64,000 nucleotides of DNA from Nocardia nova (lineage in GTDB: Bacteria > Actinomycetota > Actinomycetes > Mycobacteriales > Mycobacteriaceae), in the NCBI RefSeq assembly GCF_002933465.1, contig NZ_PSZE01000008.1:186001-250000 (forward strand). Direction: 5' to 3'. Both the position numbers and the translations under genes were made by a program. Positions within the stretch are counted from its first letter, which is position 1. The number at the start of each line of letters is the position of its first letter. This document shows, one piece after another, positions 24,493-33,778 of the stretch. A model generated the notes under the pieces. The model had not been told where the DNA came from and did no database searches. It saw nothing but the letters and a program-made list of their open reading frames with translations.

Positions 24493-27101
24493 TCGACGGC
24501 GTGAACGAACAACCGCACACTGGGCTACCGACTCCTGGTGTACCGCCCGTTCCGCCGAGTTCTTCGGCCATGCGCAGAGCCTTGCGGCGTGCGCGCGACG
24601 GGGCGACGCTCAATCTCGACGAGGCCGTGGTGCTCCTGCATGCGCGCGGTGCGGATCTCGAGGATCTGGCCGCGTCGGCGGTGCGGGTGCGGGATGCGGG
24701 GCTGCGGGAGACGTATTCCGGGGACACCCTGCCCATTACCTATTCCCGCAAGGTGTTCATTCCGCTCACCCGCCTGTGTCGCGACAAATGTCATTACTGC
24801 ACGTTCGTGACGGTGCCCGGCAAGCTGCGCGCCGAGGGCCACGGCATGTATCTGGAACCCGACGAGGTGCTCGAAATCGCCCGTAAGGGTGCCGAATTGG
24901 GTTGTAAGGAAGCGCTTTTCACGCTGGGTGATCGCCCGGAGGATCGCTGGCCGGAGGCGCGGCAGTGGCTGGACGAGCGCGGCTACGATTCCACGCTCGA
25001 CTACGTGCGCGCCATGTCGATCCGGGTGCTCGAGGAAACCGGCCTGCTGCCGCATCTGAATCCCGGGGTGATGAGCTGGGCGGAGATGTCGCGGCTCAAG
25101 CCGGTCGCCCCGTCGATGGGCATGATGCTGGAGACCACCTCCGAGCGCCTGTTCACCGAGCGCGGTCAGGCGCATTACGGCAGCCCGGACAAGGATCCGC
25201 AGGTCCGGCTGCGTGCCCTCACCGATGCCGGACGGCTGAGCATCCCGTTCACCACCGGCATCCTCGTCGGTATCGGTGAGACCTACGCTGAGCGGGTCGA
25301 CTCGATTCTGGCGATTCGTCAGTCGCACAAGGCTTTCGGGCATGTGCAGGAGGTGATCGTGCAGAACTTCCTGGCGAAGTCCGATACCGCCATGCGCGAC
25401 ACCCCCGATGCGGATCTGGCGGAGTTCCGCGCCACGATCGCGGTGGCCCGGTTGCTGCTGGGGCCCAAGATGCGGATTCAGGCTCCGCCCAATCTGGTGT
25501 CGCTCGACGAGTGCCGGGCCCTCATCGATGCCGGTATCGACGATTGGGGCGGGGTGTCGCCACTGACCCCGGACCATGTGAATCCCGAGCGGCCGTGGCC
25601 GAACCTGGAGGTGCTCGCCGAGGTGACCGCGCAGGCCGGCTATGTGCTGACCGAGCGGCTCACGGCGCATCCGAGATATGTGCTCGCCGGCAATCCCTGG
25701 ATCGACCCCCGCGTGCTGGGACATGTTGGCGCACTGGCCGATTCGCGCACCGGTCTGGCCCGAGACGTGAATCCGTCCGGTCGCCCGTGGCAGGAACCCG
25801 ACCAGTCCTGGGAGTCGCTGGGGCGGGTGGATCTCAACACCGCCATCGACACCGAGGGCCGCAATACCGAGGCCCGCAGCGATTCCGGGCTCGACAGCGA
25901 CGGCCTCGGCGCCTTCGGCGACTGGGAAACCGTTCGGGAACAAGTACTTTCGCTCAGTGCCCCGGTGAAACTCGATACCGACGTGTTGGGCGCTCTGCGT
26001 GCCGCGGAGAAGGATCCGGCCGGGCTCACCGACGACCAGTACCTGGCGCTGGCCACCGCCGACGGCCCGGAACTCGACGCCATCGCCACGCTGGCCGATC
26101 AGCTGCGTCGCGACACCGTCGGCGACGACGTGACCTACGTGGTGAACCGCAATATCAACTTCACCAACATCTGCTACACCGGCTGCCGGTTCTGCGCGTT
26201 CGCGCAGCGCAAGGGCGATGCCGACGCCTTCACCCTCTCCGCCGACGAGGTCGCCGAACGCGCCTGGGAAGCGTATGTGGAAGGCGCGACCGAGGTGTGC
26301 ATGCAGGGCGGCATCGATCCCGACCTGCCGGTCACCGGGTACGCCGATCTGGTGCGGGCGGTCAAGAAGCGGGTGCCGTCGATGCATGTGCACGCGTTCA
26401 GCCCGATGGAGATCGTCAACGGCGCCTCACGCGGCGGGCAGAGTGTGCACGATTGGCTCTCGGCGCTGAAAGAGGCCGGACTGGACACGATTCCGGGCAC
26501 GGCGGCGGAGATTCTCGACGACGAGGTGCGCTGGGTGCTCACCAAGGGCAAGCTGCCCACCTCGGCGTGGATCGACGTCATCACCACCGCACACAAACTC
26601 GGTATTCCGTCGAGCTCGACGATGATGTACGGCCACGTCGACAATCCGAAGCACTGGGTCGGCCACCTGCGGGTGCTGCGCGGTATCCAGGACGAGACCG
26701 GTGGGTTCACCGAATTCGTGCTGCTGCCGTTCGTGCACCAGAGCGCGCCGCTGTATCTGGCGGGCGCCTCGCGGCCGGGGCCGACGATCCGGGACAATCG
26801 CGCCGCGCACGCGCTGGCCCGCATCATGCTGCACGGACGCATCGCCAATATCCAGACCAGCTGGGTGAAGCTGGGCATCACCGGCACCCAGGTGATGCTC
26901 AACGGCGGCGCCAACGATCTGGGCGGTACGTTGATGGAGGAGACCATTTCCCGGATGGCCGGATCGGAGCACGGCTCGGCGAAGTCGGTGGCCGAACTGG
27001 TCGAGATCGGCGCCGGGATCGGTCGCCCGGTGCGGGAGCGCACCACCACCTACGGGATACCGAAACACCAGGTGTCGGCCCTGCCGCTGACGGTTGGCTG
27101 A
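24489..27101 (+). CDS. fbiC: FO synthase FbiC (7,8-didemethyl-8-hydroxy-5-deazariboflavin synthase)
   Basis: 870-residue two-module radical SAM enzyme that makes the deazaflavin FO of coenzyme F420 from tyrosine and 5-amino-6-ribitylamino-uracil. The N-terminal CofG half has the cluster motif [10 protein letters not shown] (near residue 97), the C-terminal CofH half has [10 protein letters not shown] (near 561); both CxxxCxxC sets are complete. The frame is open much further upstream (from 23964) but that part is remnant DNA; homology begins around [22 protein letters not shown] 24489 gives a length close to the 856-residue M. tuberculosis protein; GTG 24501 is an alternative. A palindromic terminator follows. 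Confidence 0.95.
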   Translation: MIDGVNEQPHTGLPTPGVPPVPPSSSAMRRALRRARDGATLNLDEAVVLLHARGADLEDLAASAVRVRDAGLRETYSGDTLPITYSRKVFIPLTRLCRDKCHYCTFVTVPGKLRAEGHGMYLEPDEVLEIARKGAELGCKEALFTLGDRPEDRWPEARQWLDERGYDSTLDYVRAMSIRVLEETGLLPHLNPGVMSWAEMSRLKPVAPSMGMMLETTSERLFTERGQAHYGSPDKDPQVRLRALTDAGRLSIPFTTGILVGIGETYAERVDSILAIRQSHKAFGHVQEVIVQNFLAKSDTAMRDTPDADLAEFRATIAVARLLLGPKMRIQAPPNLVSLDECRALIDAGIDDWGGVSPLTPDHVNPERPWPNLEVLAEVTAQAGYVLTERLTAHPRYVLAGNPWIDPRVLGHVGALADSRTGLARDVNPSGRPWQEPDQSWESLGRVDLNTAIDTEGRNTEARSDSGLDSDGLGAFGDWETVREQVLSLSAPVKLDTDVLGALRAAEKDPAGLTDDQYLALATADGPELDAIATLADQLRRDTVGDDVTYVVNRNINFTNICYTGCRFCAFAQRKGDADAFTLSADEVAERAWEAYVEGATEVCMQGGIDPDLPVTGYADLVRAVKKRVPSMHVHAFSPMEIVNGASRGGQSVHDWLSALKEAGLDTIPGTAAEILDDEVRWVLTKGKLPTSAWIDVITTAHKLGIPSSSTMMYGHVDNPKHWVGHLRVLRGIQDETGGFTEFVLLPFVHQSAPLYLAGASRPGPTIRDNRAAHALARIMLHGRIANIQTSWVKLGITGTQVMLNGGANDLGGTLMEETISRMAGSEHGSAKSVAELVEIGAGIGRPVRERTTTYGIPKHQVSALPLTVG

Positions 27102-27130
27102 TCCGGCGGCCCCGGCGAATTGGACACCTG

Positions 27131-27162
27131 CCGGTCCGGCGAATGAGGTACCGCCGGACCGG
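27131..27162 (+). terminator. fbiC terminator, 11-bp stem
   Basis: CCGGTCCGGCG (27131-27141) pairs exactly with CGCCGGACCGG (27152-27162) around a 10-nt loop, 30 bp after the fbiC stop. No T tail. Confidence 0.75.
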
Positions 27163-27215
27163 GTTGGGGCACATCGCCGGAGGCGGGTGTGTCGCATCCC
27201 GTCGGGATCGACAAG

Positions 27216-27234
27216 TTAGGCAAGGCTGACCAGT
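27216..27234 (+). promoter_or_regulatory. IdeR/DtxR-like iron box upstream of the ferredoxin gene
   Basis: TTAGGCAAGGCTGACCAGT matches about 13 of 19 positions of the actinobacterial iron-box consensus TTAGGTTAGGCTAACCTAA. It lies 76 bp before the ferredoxin start and next to a TGTAAT -10-like hexamer (27235-27240), a position suited to repression by an IdeR/DtxR-type regulator. Confidence 0.5.
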
Positions 27235-27309
27235 TGTAATGTGAGTCCCCGGGATACTGTTGCGCGGGCGGAAGTGTCCCGTAGGCAAGGACAGACTAGG
27301 AGAACGGCA

Positions 27310-27633
27310 GTGCCGTACATCATCGCTGAACCGTGCGTTGACGTGAAGGACAAGGCGTGCATCGAGGAATGCCCCGTGGACTGCATCTACGAGGGCAATC
27401 GCATGCTGTACATCCAACCCGACGAGTGCGTGGACTGTGGTGCATGTGAGCCGGTGTGCCCGGTGGAAGCGATCTTCTACGAGGACGACACTCCGGACCA
27501 GTGGAGCGGGTACATCAACGCGAACGTCGACTTCTTCGACGACCTCGGCTCGCCCGGCGGCGCAACCAAGGTCGGCAAGACCGACTACGACGTGCCGTTC
27601 ATCGCCGCGCTGCCGCCGATGGCGAACGAGTAG
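27310..27633 (+). CDS. fdxC: Ferredoxin (3Fe-4S/4Fe-4S type, FdxA/FdxC)
   Basis: 107-residue bacterial 7Fe-type ferredoxin: PCVDVKDKACIEECPVDCIY and CVDCGACEPVCPVEAIF supply the cluster cysteines, with the first motif arranged as in 3Fe-4S ferredoxins (CxxxxxxxC...CP) and the second as CxxCxxCxxxCP. The long C-terminus ending DVPFIAALPPMANE is standard for actinobacterial FdxA/FdxC. It is an electron carrier in the cytosol. GTG at 27310 with CTAGGAG upstream. It sits just before dapC, as Rv1177 precedes Rv1178 in M. tuberculosis. An iron-box-like site lies upstream. Confidence 0.95.
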   Translation: MPYIIAEPCVDVKDKACIEECPVDCIYEGNRMLYIQPDECVDCGACEPVCPVEAIFYEDDTPDQWSGYINANVDFFDDLGSPGGATKVGKTDYDVPFIAALPPMANE

Positions 27634-27644
27634 GTAGCGCCTCG

Positions 27645-28754
27645 GTGATCCGCGATCGTGTGCGGGTCAGCAGTTTGCTGCCCGATTTTCCCTGGGACAC
27701 CATCGCCGGGGCCAAGGCTCGCGCCGCGGCGCATCCCGACGGCATCGTCGACCTGTCGGTGGGCACGCCGGTCGATCCGGTCGACCCGCTGATCCGCGCC
27801 GCGCTCGATGCGGCCGCCGACGTACCCGGTTATCCCGCCACCTACGGCACTCCCGAATTGCGGGAGGCCGCGGTAGCGGCGGTCGCGCGCCGCTTCGGCA
27901 TGTCCGGCATCGGCTCCGATGCGGTGCTGCCGGTGATCGGCACCAAGGAACTGATCGCCGGATTGCCGCGACTGCTGGGCCTCGGCCCCGCCGATCTGGT
28001 CGTGATTCCCGAGGTGGCGTATCCGACCTACGAGGTGGGTGCGCTGCTGTCGGGTTCGCGAATCCTGCGGGCGGACGGCATGACTCGGCTCGGCCCCGAA
28101 TCGCCGGCGCTGATCTACCTGAACTCGCCGTCCAACCCCACCGGCCGGGTGCTCGGCATCGACCATCTGCGTAAGGTGGTGTCCTTCGCCCGCGAACGCG
28201 GCGCGATCGTCGCCTCCGACGAGTGCTACCTGGGCCTGACCTGGGATGCCGAGGCGGTATCCATCCTCGACCCGCGCGTCAGCGACGGCGACCACACCGG
28301 TCTGCTGGCCATCCACTCGCTGTCGAAGACGTCGAATCTGGCCAGCTACCGGGCCGGTTTCGTCACCGGCGACGTCGAGTTGATCCGGGAGCTGCTGGAG
28401 GTACGCAAACATTCCGGCATGATGGTCCCGTACCCGATCCAGGCTGCGATGACCGCGGCGCTGGCCGACGACCGGCACGAGGCGCAGCAGCGCGAACGCT
28501 ACCGCGCCCGCCGCGAGGTGCTGCGAAAGGCGTTGGAGGAGGCGGGTTTCCGCATCGACCACTCCGAGGCCGGCCTGTACCTGTGGTCCACGCGCGGCGA
28601 GAACTGCCGCACCACGCTGGACTGGCTCGCCGAGCGCGGTATCCTCGCCGCACCCGGTGACTTCTACGGCCCCACCGGCACCGAGCACGTGCGCATCGCC
28701 CTGACCGCGACCGACGAGCGCATCGCGGCCGCGGCGGTCCGGCTGTCCGCCTGA
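27645..28754 (+). CDS. dapC: N-succinyldiaminopimelate aminotransferase DapC
   Basis: 369-residue class I/II PLP aminotransferase: forms N-succinyl-LL-2,6-diaminopimelate from N-succinyl-2-amino-6-oxopimelate using glutamate, in lysine/cell-wall synthesis. Seen: substrate loop DLSVGTPVDP, ATYGTPELREA, the YLNSPSNPTG motif, SDECYLGLTW (Asp that binds PLP nitrogen) and the Schiff-base Lys in SLSKTSNLASYRAG (near residue 228). GTG at 27645, 11 bp after the ferredoxin stop, implies one transcript with it. dapD and dapE are 14-16 kb downstream. DapC rather than a generic aminotransferase is inferred partly from position after fdxC. Confidence 0.9.
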   Translation: MIRDRVRVSSLLPDFPWDTIAGAKARAAAHPDGIVDLSVGTPVDPVDPLIRAALDAAADVPGYPATYGTPELREAAVAAVARRFGMSGIGSDAVLPVIGTKELIAGLPRLLGLGPADLVVIPEVAYPTYEVGALLSGSRILRADGMTRLGPESPALIYLNSPSNPTGRVLGIDHLRKVVSFARERGAIVASDECYLGLTWDAEAVSILDPRVSDGDHTGLLAIHSLSKTSNLASYRAGFVTGDVELIRELLEVRKHSGMMVPYPIQAAMTAALADDRHEAQQRERYRARREVLRKALEEAGFRIDHSEAGLYLWSTRGENCRTTLDWLAERGILAAPGDFYGPTGTEHVRIALTATDERIAAAAVRLSA

Positions 28755-28854
28755 GACGGCGGCCGGGTCGCGCCCAGGCTCGGTCAGCAATCGACCGGCG
28801 ACGCGACGCGCGTCGTACTCGTCGGTTTACCGCGGCATCACCCTGTTGCGGGAC

Positions 28855-28860
28855 TAGCCT
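28855..28860 (+). promoter_or_regulatory. -10 box TAGCCT, leaderless start of rocA
   Basis: TAGCCT then 6 nt (GGCGTT) to the ATG at 28867; no ribosome site. Confidence 0.65.
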
Positions 28861-28866
28861 GGCGTT

Positions 28867-30504
28867 ATGGACGCTGTCACGGTTGTCCCGACTCCGGCGA
28901 ACGAGCCGGTTCACTCGTATGCGCCGGGGAGCCGGGAACGAGAACTACTGATCGGCAAACTCGCCGAGATTTCCGGGCGAACGGTCGATGTGCCGCTCGT
29001 GATCGGCGGCAAGCATCGGCCGGGGACCGGGCCCCGCTCCGAGATCGTGATGCCGCATCGGCACGCGCACGCGCTGGGCACCTACGCCGATGTGACGCAG
29101 GAGGAAGGCCGCGCCGCGATCGAGGCCGCGACGGCCGCGGCGCCGCAGTGGCGGGCACTGCCGTTCACCGAGCGCGCCGCGGTGCTGCTGCGGGCCGCCG
29201 ATCTGCTGGCCGGGCCGTGGCGGGAGACGGTGGCCGCCGCGACCATGCTGGGGCAGTCGAAATCGGTGTATCAGGCCGAGATCGACGCACCCTGTGAGCT
29301 GGTGGACTTCTGGCGGTTCAACGTCGCCTTCGCGAGCCACATCCTGGCACAGCAGCCGGAATCGTCTGCGGGGGTGTGGAATCGGATGGATTATCGCCCG
29401 CTCGAGGGATTCGTCTACGCGATCACCCCGTTCAACTTCAGCGCGATCGCTGGGAATCTGCCGACCGCGCCCGCGCTGATGGGCAATACCGTGGTGTGGA
29501 AGCCCTCGCCCACCCAGACGCTGGCGGCGTATTACACGATGCGGGTGCTCGAGGAGGCCGGGCTGCCGCCGGGTGTGATCAATCTGGTCACCGGTGACGG
29601 CATCGAACTGTCCGAGGTCGCGCTGACCGATCCGCGCCTGGCCGGTATCCACTTCACCGGCTCGACCCGCACCTTCCAGCACCTGTGGCAGCGGGTGAGC
29701 ACGAATATCGGTCTCTACCACGGATATCCGCGGTTGGTGGGGGAGACCGGCGGGAAGGATTTCGTTCTGGCGCACCGCTCGGCCGATCCGGACGCGTTGC
29801 GCACCGCGCTGATTCGCGGCGCCTACGAATATCAGGGACAGAAATGTTCGGCCGCCTCCCGCGCCTACATTCCGCGCTCGCTGTGGCGGGAGATGGGCGA
29901 CGATTTCCTCACCCAGGTCGACGAACTGAGCTATGGCGATGTGGCCGATCTGACGAATTTCGGTGGGGCCGTGATCGATCGGCGCGCCTACGACAAGAGT
30001 GTCGCCGCGATCGAGCGGGCCCGCGCGGCCGGTCTGGGCCTACCGGCGGGTGGCACCTACGACGACAGTGAGGGCTTCTTCGTCGAGCCCACCGTGCTTC
30101 TCGCCGATACCCCGCGCGACGAGGCGTTCACCACCGAATACTTCGGCCCGATCCTGGCGGTGTACGTGTACGACGACGATCACCCCGAAGCCTTCGATTC
30201 GCTACTGGCGGAGGTGGATTCGGCCGCGCCCTATGCGCTGACCGGCGCGGTCTTCGCCCGCGATCGGACCGCGATCGACCGAGCCGCCACCACGCTGCGC
30301 TTCACCGCCGGCAATTTCTATATCAACGACAAGCCGACCGGCGCGGTGGTCGGTCAGCAGCCCTTCGGTGGTGCCCGCGCGTCCGGCACCGACGACAAGG
30401 CCGGGTCGTATCTGAATCTGCTGCGCTGGGTCGCGCCCCGCACGCTGAAGGAGACCTTCGTTCCACCGACCGATTACCGGTATCCGCACATGGAGTCGGA
30501 ATGA
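28867..30504 (+). CDS. rocA: L-glutamate gamma-semialdehyde (1-pyrroline-5-carboxylate) dehydrogenase
   Basis: 545-residue aldehyde dehydrogenase that oxidises P5C/glutamate semialdehyde to glutamate with NAD+. Catalytic Cys in YEYQGQKCSAASRAY (near residue 327), general-base Glu in LVGETGGKDF (near 292), NAD motif FTGSTRTFQHLW, and the P5CDH-specific opening PVHSYAPGSRERELL. Length matches the monofunctional family (about 540). The start ATG 28867 is preceded by TAGCCT at 6 nt, so the mRNA is probably leaderless. Directly followed by putB; the two perform proline to glutamate conversion. Confidence 0.95.
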   Translation: MDAVTVVPTPANEPVHSYAPGSRERELLIGKLAEISGRTVDVPLVIGGKHRPGTGPRSEIVMPHRHAHALGTYADVTQEEGRAAIEAATAAAPQWRALPFTERAAVLLRAADLLAGPWRETVAAATMLGQSKSVYQAEIDAPCELVDFWRFNVAFASHILAQQPESSAGVWNRMDYRPLEGFVYAITPFNFSAIAGNLPTAPALMGNTVVWKPSPTQTLAAYYTMRVLEEAGLPPGVINLVTGDGIELSEVALTDPRLAGIHFTGSTRTFQHLWQRVSTNIGLYHGYPRLVGETGGKDFVLAHRSADPDALRTALIRGAYEYQGQKCSAASRAYIPRSLWREMGDDFLTQVDELSYGDVADLTNFGGAVIDRRAYDKSVAAIERARAAGLGLPAGGTYDDSEGFFVEPTVLLADTPRDEAFTTEYFGPILAVYVYDDDHPEAFDSLLAEVDSAAPYALTGAVFARDRTAIDRAATTLRFTAGNFYINDKPTGAVVGQQPFGGARASGTDDKAGSYLNLLRWVAPRTLKETFVPPTDYRYPHMESE

Positions 30505-30538
30505 ACGGCGAACCGGCGGTCACCCCCGGCGGGTGGCG

Positions 30539-31489
30539 ATGAACCCGCTGCGCCCCGCGATCCTCGCCGCCGCCGGATCGGTGCGGATGAAGCGGGCGAT
30601 CACCGGGTTTCCGGTCACCGCCGAGGTCGTGCATCGGTTCGTGGCCGGGGAGACCCGCACCGACCTGGCCCCGGTCGTCGGCGAGCTGCTGAGCAGCGGC
30701 CGGATGGTGAGCGTGGACTTTCTCGGTGAGTACACGACCGAGCGCTCGATGGCCGACGACGCCGTCGCCGAATACCTCGCGTTGATCGATGATCTGGCCC
30801 GATGGAACCGCTGGCAAACGGCGCAACCCGTTGCGCCGGTGGAGGTTTCGGTGAAGCTCTCCGCGCTGGGGCAGTCGCTGGGACCGGCGGGCCCAGAGAT
30901 CGCCACCGCGAATCTGCGGACCCTGTGCGAGCGGGCGCAGCAGGCGGGGGTGTGGATCACCGTCGACGCGGAGGACCACACCACTACCGAAACCACCGAG
31001 TCGACCGTGCACGGGGTGCGTGCCGACTATCCCTGGCTGGCGGTCGCCACCCAGACCTATCTGCGCCGCGCGCAGGATCGCTGCCGCCTCGCCGCGGCCG
31101 AGGGCGCGCGAATCCGGTTGTGCAAGGGCGCGTATCGCGAACCGGAGTATGTCGCCTACCAGCGCACCGCCGATGTGGACGAGTCGTATCTGCGGTGCCT
31201 GGAACTGCTCATGGCCGGTTCGGGGTATCCGATGGTCGCCACCCACGACCCGGTCATGATCACCGCCGCTCACGACATGGCCGGCCGGAACGGGCGCGCA
31301 CCGGGCGATTTCGAATTTCAGATGCTCTACGGCATCCGCCCGCCCGAACAGCGACGCCTCGCCGAGGACGGGCACGCGGTGCGCGTCTACATCCCCTACG
31401 GCAACCAGTGGTACGGCTACCTGATGCGGAGGTTGGCCGAACGTCCGGCCAACCTCGGCTTCTTCCTCCGTGCCCTCGCCGAGCGCTGA
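30539..31489 (+). CDS. putB: Proline dehydrogenase
   Basis: 316-residue FAD-dependent proline dehydrogenase (monofunctional PutB type): oxidises proline to 1-pyrroline-5-carboxylate and passes electrons to quinone. Motifs: VDFLGEYTT, VSVKLSALGQSLG (substrate/FAD Lys), ITVDAEDHTTTE, RIRLCKGAYREPEYVAY and the C-terminal DFEFQMLYGIRPPEQRRLAEDGHAVRVYIPYG with Arg-rich YLMRRLAERPANL closing the active site. ATG 30539, or GTG 30533 two codons earlier. It follows rocA after a 34-bp gap; same operon. Overall length fits M. tuberculosis Rv1188 (329). Confidence 0.95.
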   Translation: MNPLRPAILAAAGSVRMKRAITGFPVTAEVVHRFVAGETRTDLAPVVGELLSSGRMVSVDFLGEYTTERSMADDAVAEYLALIDDLARWNRWQTAQPVAPVEVSVKLSALGQSLGPAGPEIATANLRTLCERAQQAGVWITVDAEDHTTTETTESTVHGVRADYPWLAVATQTYLRRAQDRCRLAAAEGARIRLCKGAYREPEYVAYQRTADVDESYLRCLELLMAGSGYPMVATHDPVMITAAHDMAGRNGRAPGDFEFQMLYGIRPPEQRRLAEDGHAVRVYIPYGNQWYGYLMRRLAERPANLGFFLRALAER

Positions 31490-31490
31490 A

Positions 31491-32357
31491 TCAGACCAGC
31501 GGTCGCCCGAAGCGCCGGCGCAACCGCATATCCGCGAGATAGAAGTTGAACGGGAAGACCCGGATCACCGTGGGCATCCGCGTCCACACCGCCGAGATCG
31601 CGCGCAGGACGAACCGGAACCGGCGTTCGTCGCGCGCGGTCCAGCGCATCCCCATCTCGTCGCGCAGATGCTGCGGCAGCAGGGCGGTGACGGTGAAGCG
31701 ATGGAAACGCCCGGCCAGCACCTGAATCACGCGCGGCTGCATTCTCAGGTCGATCAGATCGTTGAAGTAGCGGCGCACCGGCTCGTCGATGGCCTTCGTC
31801 GCGAGGTTCTCATCCCAGAACGCGGAGAACGCGTCCCGGTCGGCCGGCCACATCTCCGGGCGCATCTGCAGCCCGGTGCCGAGCCGGACGCTGTAGCGGT
31901 AGAAACGCTCGGCGAGTTCGGGATCCATCGGTCCCCGCATGCGCCGGTACAGATCGTCGACGCCCCAGTACAGGCAGGCCGCCACCCACAACTGCAACTT
32001 CGGATCGAAGGCGTTGTACTTGACCGGGCTGTTCGGTCCCGAACGCACCGGGCGGTGTGAGGCGTTGACCGCCTCCCGATAGCTCCGCACGTCCTCGTCG
32101 TTGCCCAGCCAGGCCACGGCCAGATAGGTCAGCGTGGTGCGCAGCCGCTTGAGCGGGTGCAACGTCACCTTGCCGCTGTCGACCGTGCTCTCCAGTACGC
32201 CGTAGCCGACCGGCGGATGGCTGAGCTGCATGATCACGTTCGCGGCACCGCCCAGGAAGGCGGCCACGCCGTCGATGTGTTCGCGCACCGTCTCCGGGGT
32301 CAGCTCGTCGCCCGGAATCTCGGGCAGCGGCTCGGTCGCGCGCAGGGGGGCGGTCAT
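31491..32357 (-). CDS. DUF2236 (MpaB-like oxygenase) protein
   Basis: 288-residue DUF2236 protein. Conserved segments: NVIMQLSHPPVGYGVLESTV (residues 40-59), [33 protein letters not shown] (from 110), MWPADRDAF and a C-terminal FYLADMRLRRRFG. Family members are haem-linked oxygenases or peroxidase-like proteins; the reaction here is unknown. ATG at 32357 with AGGAGA upstream. Divergent from the TetR at 32524, with a 29-bp palindrome between them, so that TetR is the likely repressor. Convergent with putB with a 1-bp gap. About 60% of visible conserved blocks are shared with the protein at 39254. Confidence 0.85.
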   Translation of the reverse strand: MTAPLRATEPLPEIPGDELTPETVREHIDGVAAFLGGAANVIMQLSHPPVGYGVLESTVDSGKVTLHPLKRLRTTLTYLAVAWLGNDEDVRSYREAVNASHRPVRSGPNSPVKYNAFDPKLQLWVAACLYWGVDDLYRRMRGPMDPELAERFYRYSVRLGTGLQMRPEMWPADRDAFSAFWDENLATKAIDEPVRRYFNDLIDLRMQPRVIQVLAGRFHRFTVTALLPQHLRDEMGMRWTARDERRFRFVLRAISAVWTRMPTVIRVFPFNFYLADMRLRRRFGRPLV

Positions 32358-32402
32358 CGTCGACTCGTCTCCTGTTCCTCCCCGCCGGATCGGCGAGAGA
32401 AT

Positions 32403-32431
32403 ATGAGAAGCTTTCGTATAAACCTTCTCAT
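32403..32431. promoter_or_regulatory. 29-bp palindromic operator between DUF2236 and TetR genes
   Basis: ATGAGAAGCTT (32403-32413) and AACCTTCTCAT (32421-32431) are inverted arms (10 of 11 pair) around 7 bp. It lies 46 bp upstream of the DUF2236 start and 93 bp before the TetR start. A related 29-bp site occurs at 40122. Confidence 0.65.
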
Positions 32432-32523
32432 CGGCATGGCATCGTGTCAATCGAGGCCGCTGACCATATGGGATGATGAGAGCGTCACCGTGTCCGCGAC
32501 CCGGGCGAACGAGAGGAACCACC

Positions 32524-33168
32524 ATGACCGGCTCGACCAGACTGTCGACTCGGCTCCTGCCGCTGGTTCGCGGCGCGGGTCCGGAAGACCGCAATCAGAC
32601 CACGGTACTCGACGCGGCACTGCTGGCTTTCCTCGATTTCGGCATCAAACGCACCAGCATGGTCGAGGTCGCGCGGCGCGGCCGGCTGTCGCTGGCGACG
32701 CTGTATCGGCGCTTCGCCGGCAAATCCGATCTGATTCAGGCCGTCGGGCTATGGCAGGCACGCCAGTTCGTGGAACAGGTCGACGCCGCGGTGCAGCGCC
32801 AGATCGATCGCGACGCCAGCGCCGAGGATCAGATCGTCGAACTGTTCGTCGCCTTCCTGGACGGGTTGCGCGGCAACAAACTGCTGGACCGGCTGCTGAC
32901 CACCGAACCGGAGGTCGTGCTGCCCTATCTCACCGTGCAGGGCGCGCCGGTGATCGAGCTGGGGCGCGACTACGTCGCCGAATTCATCACCCGCCTCCAG
33001 TCGGAAGGCAAACTGCCGCAGTATGATCCGCTGCCGCTGGCCGAGCTGGTCGCGCGCAACGCGCTCTCGCTCGCACTGACTCCGCAGACGCTGATCCCGG
33101 TGGACGACGAGGCCGCCTGCCGCCAGTTCGCCCGCGACCACGTGGTCCCCGGTTTCCGGATTTCCTAG
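32524..33168 (+). CDS. TetR-family transcriptional regulator
   Basis: 214-residue TetR regulator. N-terminal helix-turn-helix: TVLDAALLAFLDFGIKRTSM, then VEVARRGRLSLATLYRRFAGKSDLIQAV (recognition helix SLATLYRRF). The ligand domain (residues ~90-214) is diverse. ATG 32524 follows GAGAGGAA; an upstream ATG at 32473 would add basic residues. Divergent from the DUF2236 gene and likely its repressor via 32403-32431. Ligand unknown. Confidence 0.85.
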   Translation: MTGSTRLSTRLLPLVRGAGPEDRNQTTVLDAALLAFLDFGIKRTSMVEVARRGRLSLATLYRRFAGKSDLIQAVGLWQARQFVEQVDAAVQRQIDRDASAEDQIVELFVAFLDGLRGNKLLDRLLTTEPEVVLPYLTVQGAPVIELGRDYVAEFITRLQSEGKLPQYDPLPLAELVARNALSLALTPQTLIPVDDEAACRQFARDHVVPGFRIS

Positions 33169-33191
33169 TCGCTGATCCTGGTGCAAGATCG

Positions 33192-33533
33192 TCACGGCAT
33201 CAGCCACAGCCGTTCGCATGGAAGCCGGCCGCAGCGCCCGTCGGGTGGTGCGAATACGACGGCGCCGCAGCGCCCGTATCTGCGCCAGTGATCGGCGAAG
33301 CGGCGGGCAGCCGATTCGCAGGCCACGAACGTGAGCGGATGCGGACTGCCGGCGGTGAGGTGGATCGACAGCATGAGGTCCGGCTCGTCGGGTCGTGGTG
33401 ATATCGGTTCTGCCGCAAGGGATTCGTGGTAACTCACGGATGAAATCTGTTGTGCGAGTGTTAGACTGAGGTATCGGGTGCCGAGTACCTCGGCGCTATG
33501 GCATTCGCTTGACGCATTGGTCTGCTGTTCCAT
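33192..33533 (-). CDS. Hypothetical protein, 113 aa
   Basis: Weakly supported gene. MEQQTNASSECHSAEVLGTR opens the chain; the C-terminal half, DLMLSIHLTAGSPHPLTFVA then RRFADHWRRYGRCGAVVFAPP, looks like a small mixed alpha/beta unit, and the G+C pattern fits coding DNA on this strand. No known family. It lies between the TetR gene and the XRE/DUF397 pair and is transcribed toward the TetR. It could belong to the XRE module or be a fragment; the longer frame to 33635 is also open. Confidence 0.45.
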   Translation of the reverse strand: MEQQTNASSECHSAEVLGTRYLSLTLAQQISSVSYHESLAAEPISPRPDEPDLMLSIHLTAGSPHPLTFVACESAARRFADHWRRYGRCGAVVFAPPDGRCGRLPCERLWLMP

Positions 33534-33778
33534 TGCTGTCTTCGTGACCTCTCCAGATCTTCGCGGCGGTGCCACGCCGCGAACCGGTTCATAGGGCCGG
33601 ACCCGTGCCTCGGGGGTTGCCGGGTGAGCGCGCACAGAACATCACGATCGAGCTGTGGGGACCGGCGGAGATGGATTTCCCGGGGGCACTTGGGCGTATC
33701 GCCTGCACGATCCCCAAGAATCCGGGACGAGTCCGGTCCGGATCGAAGCTCCTCGAACCCGAGAAGGAGATAGTCGAC

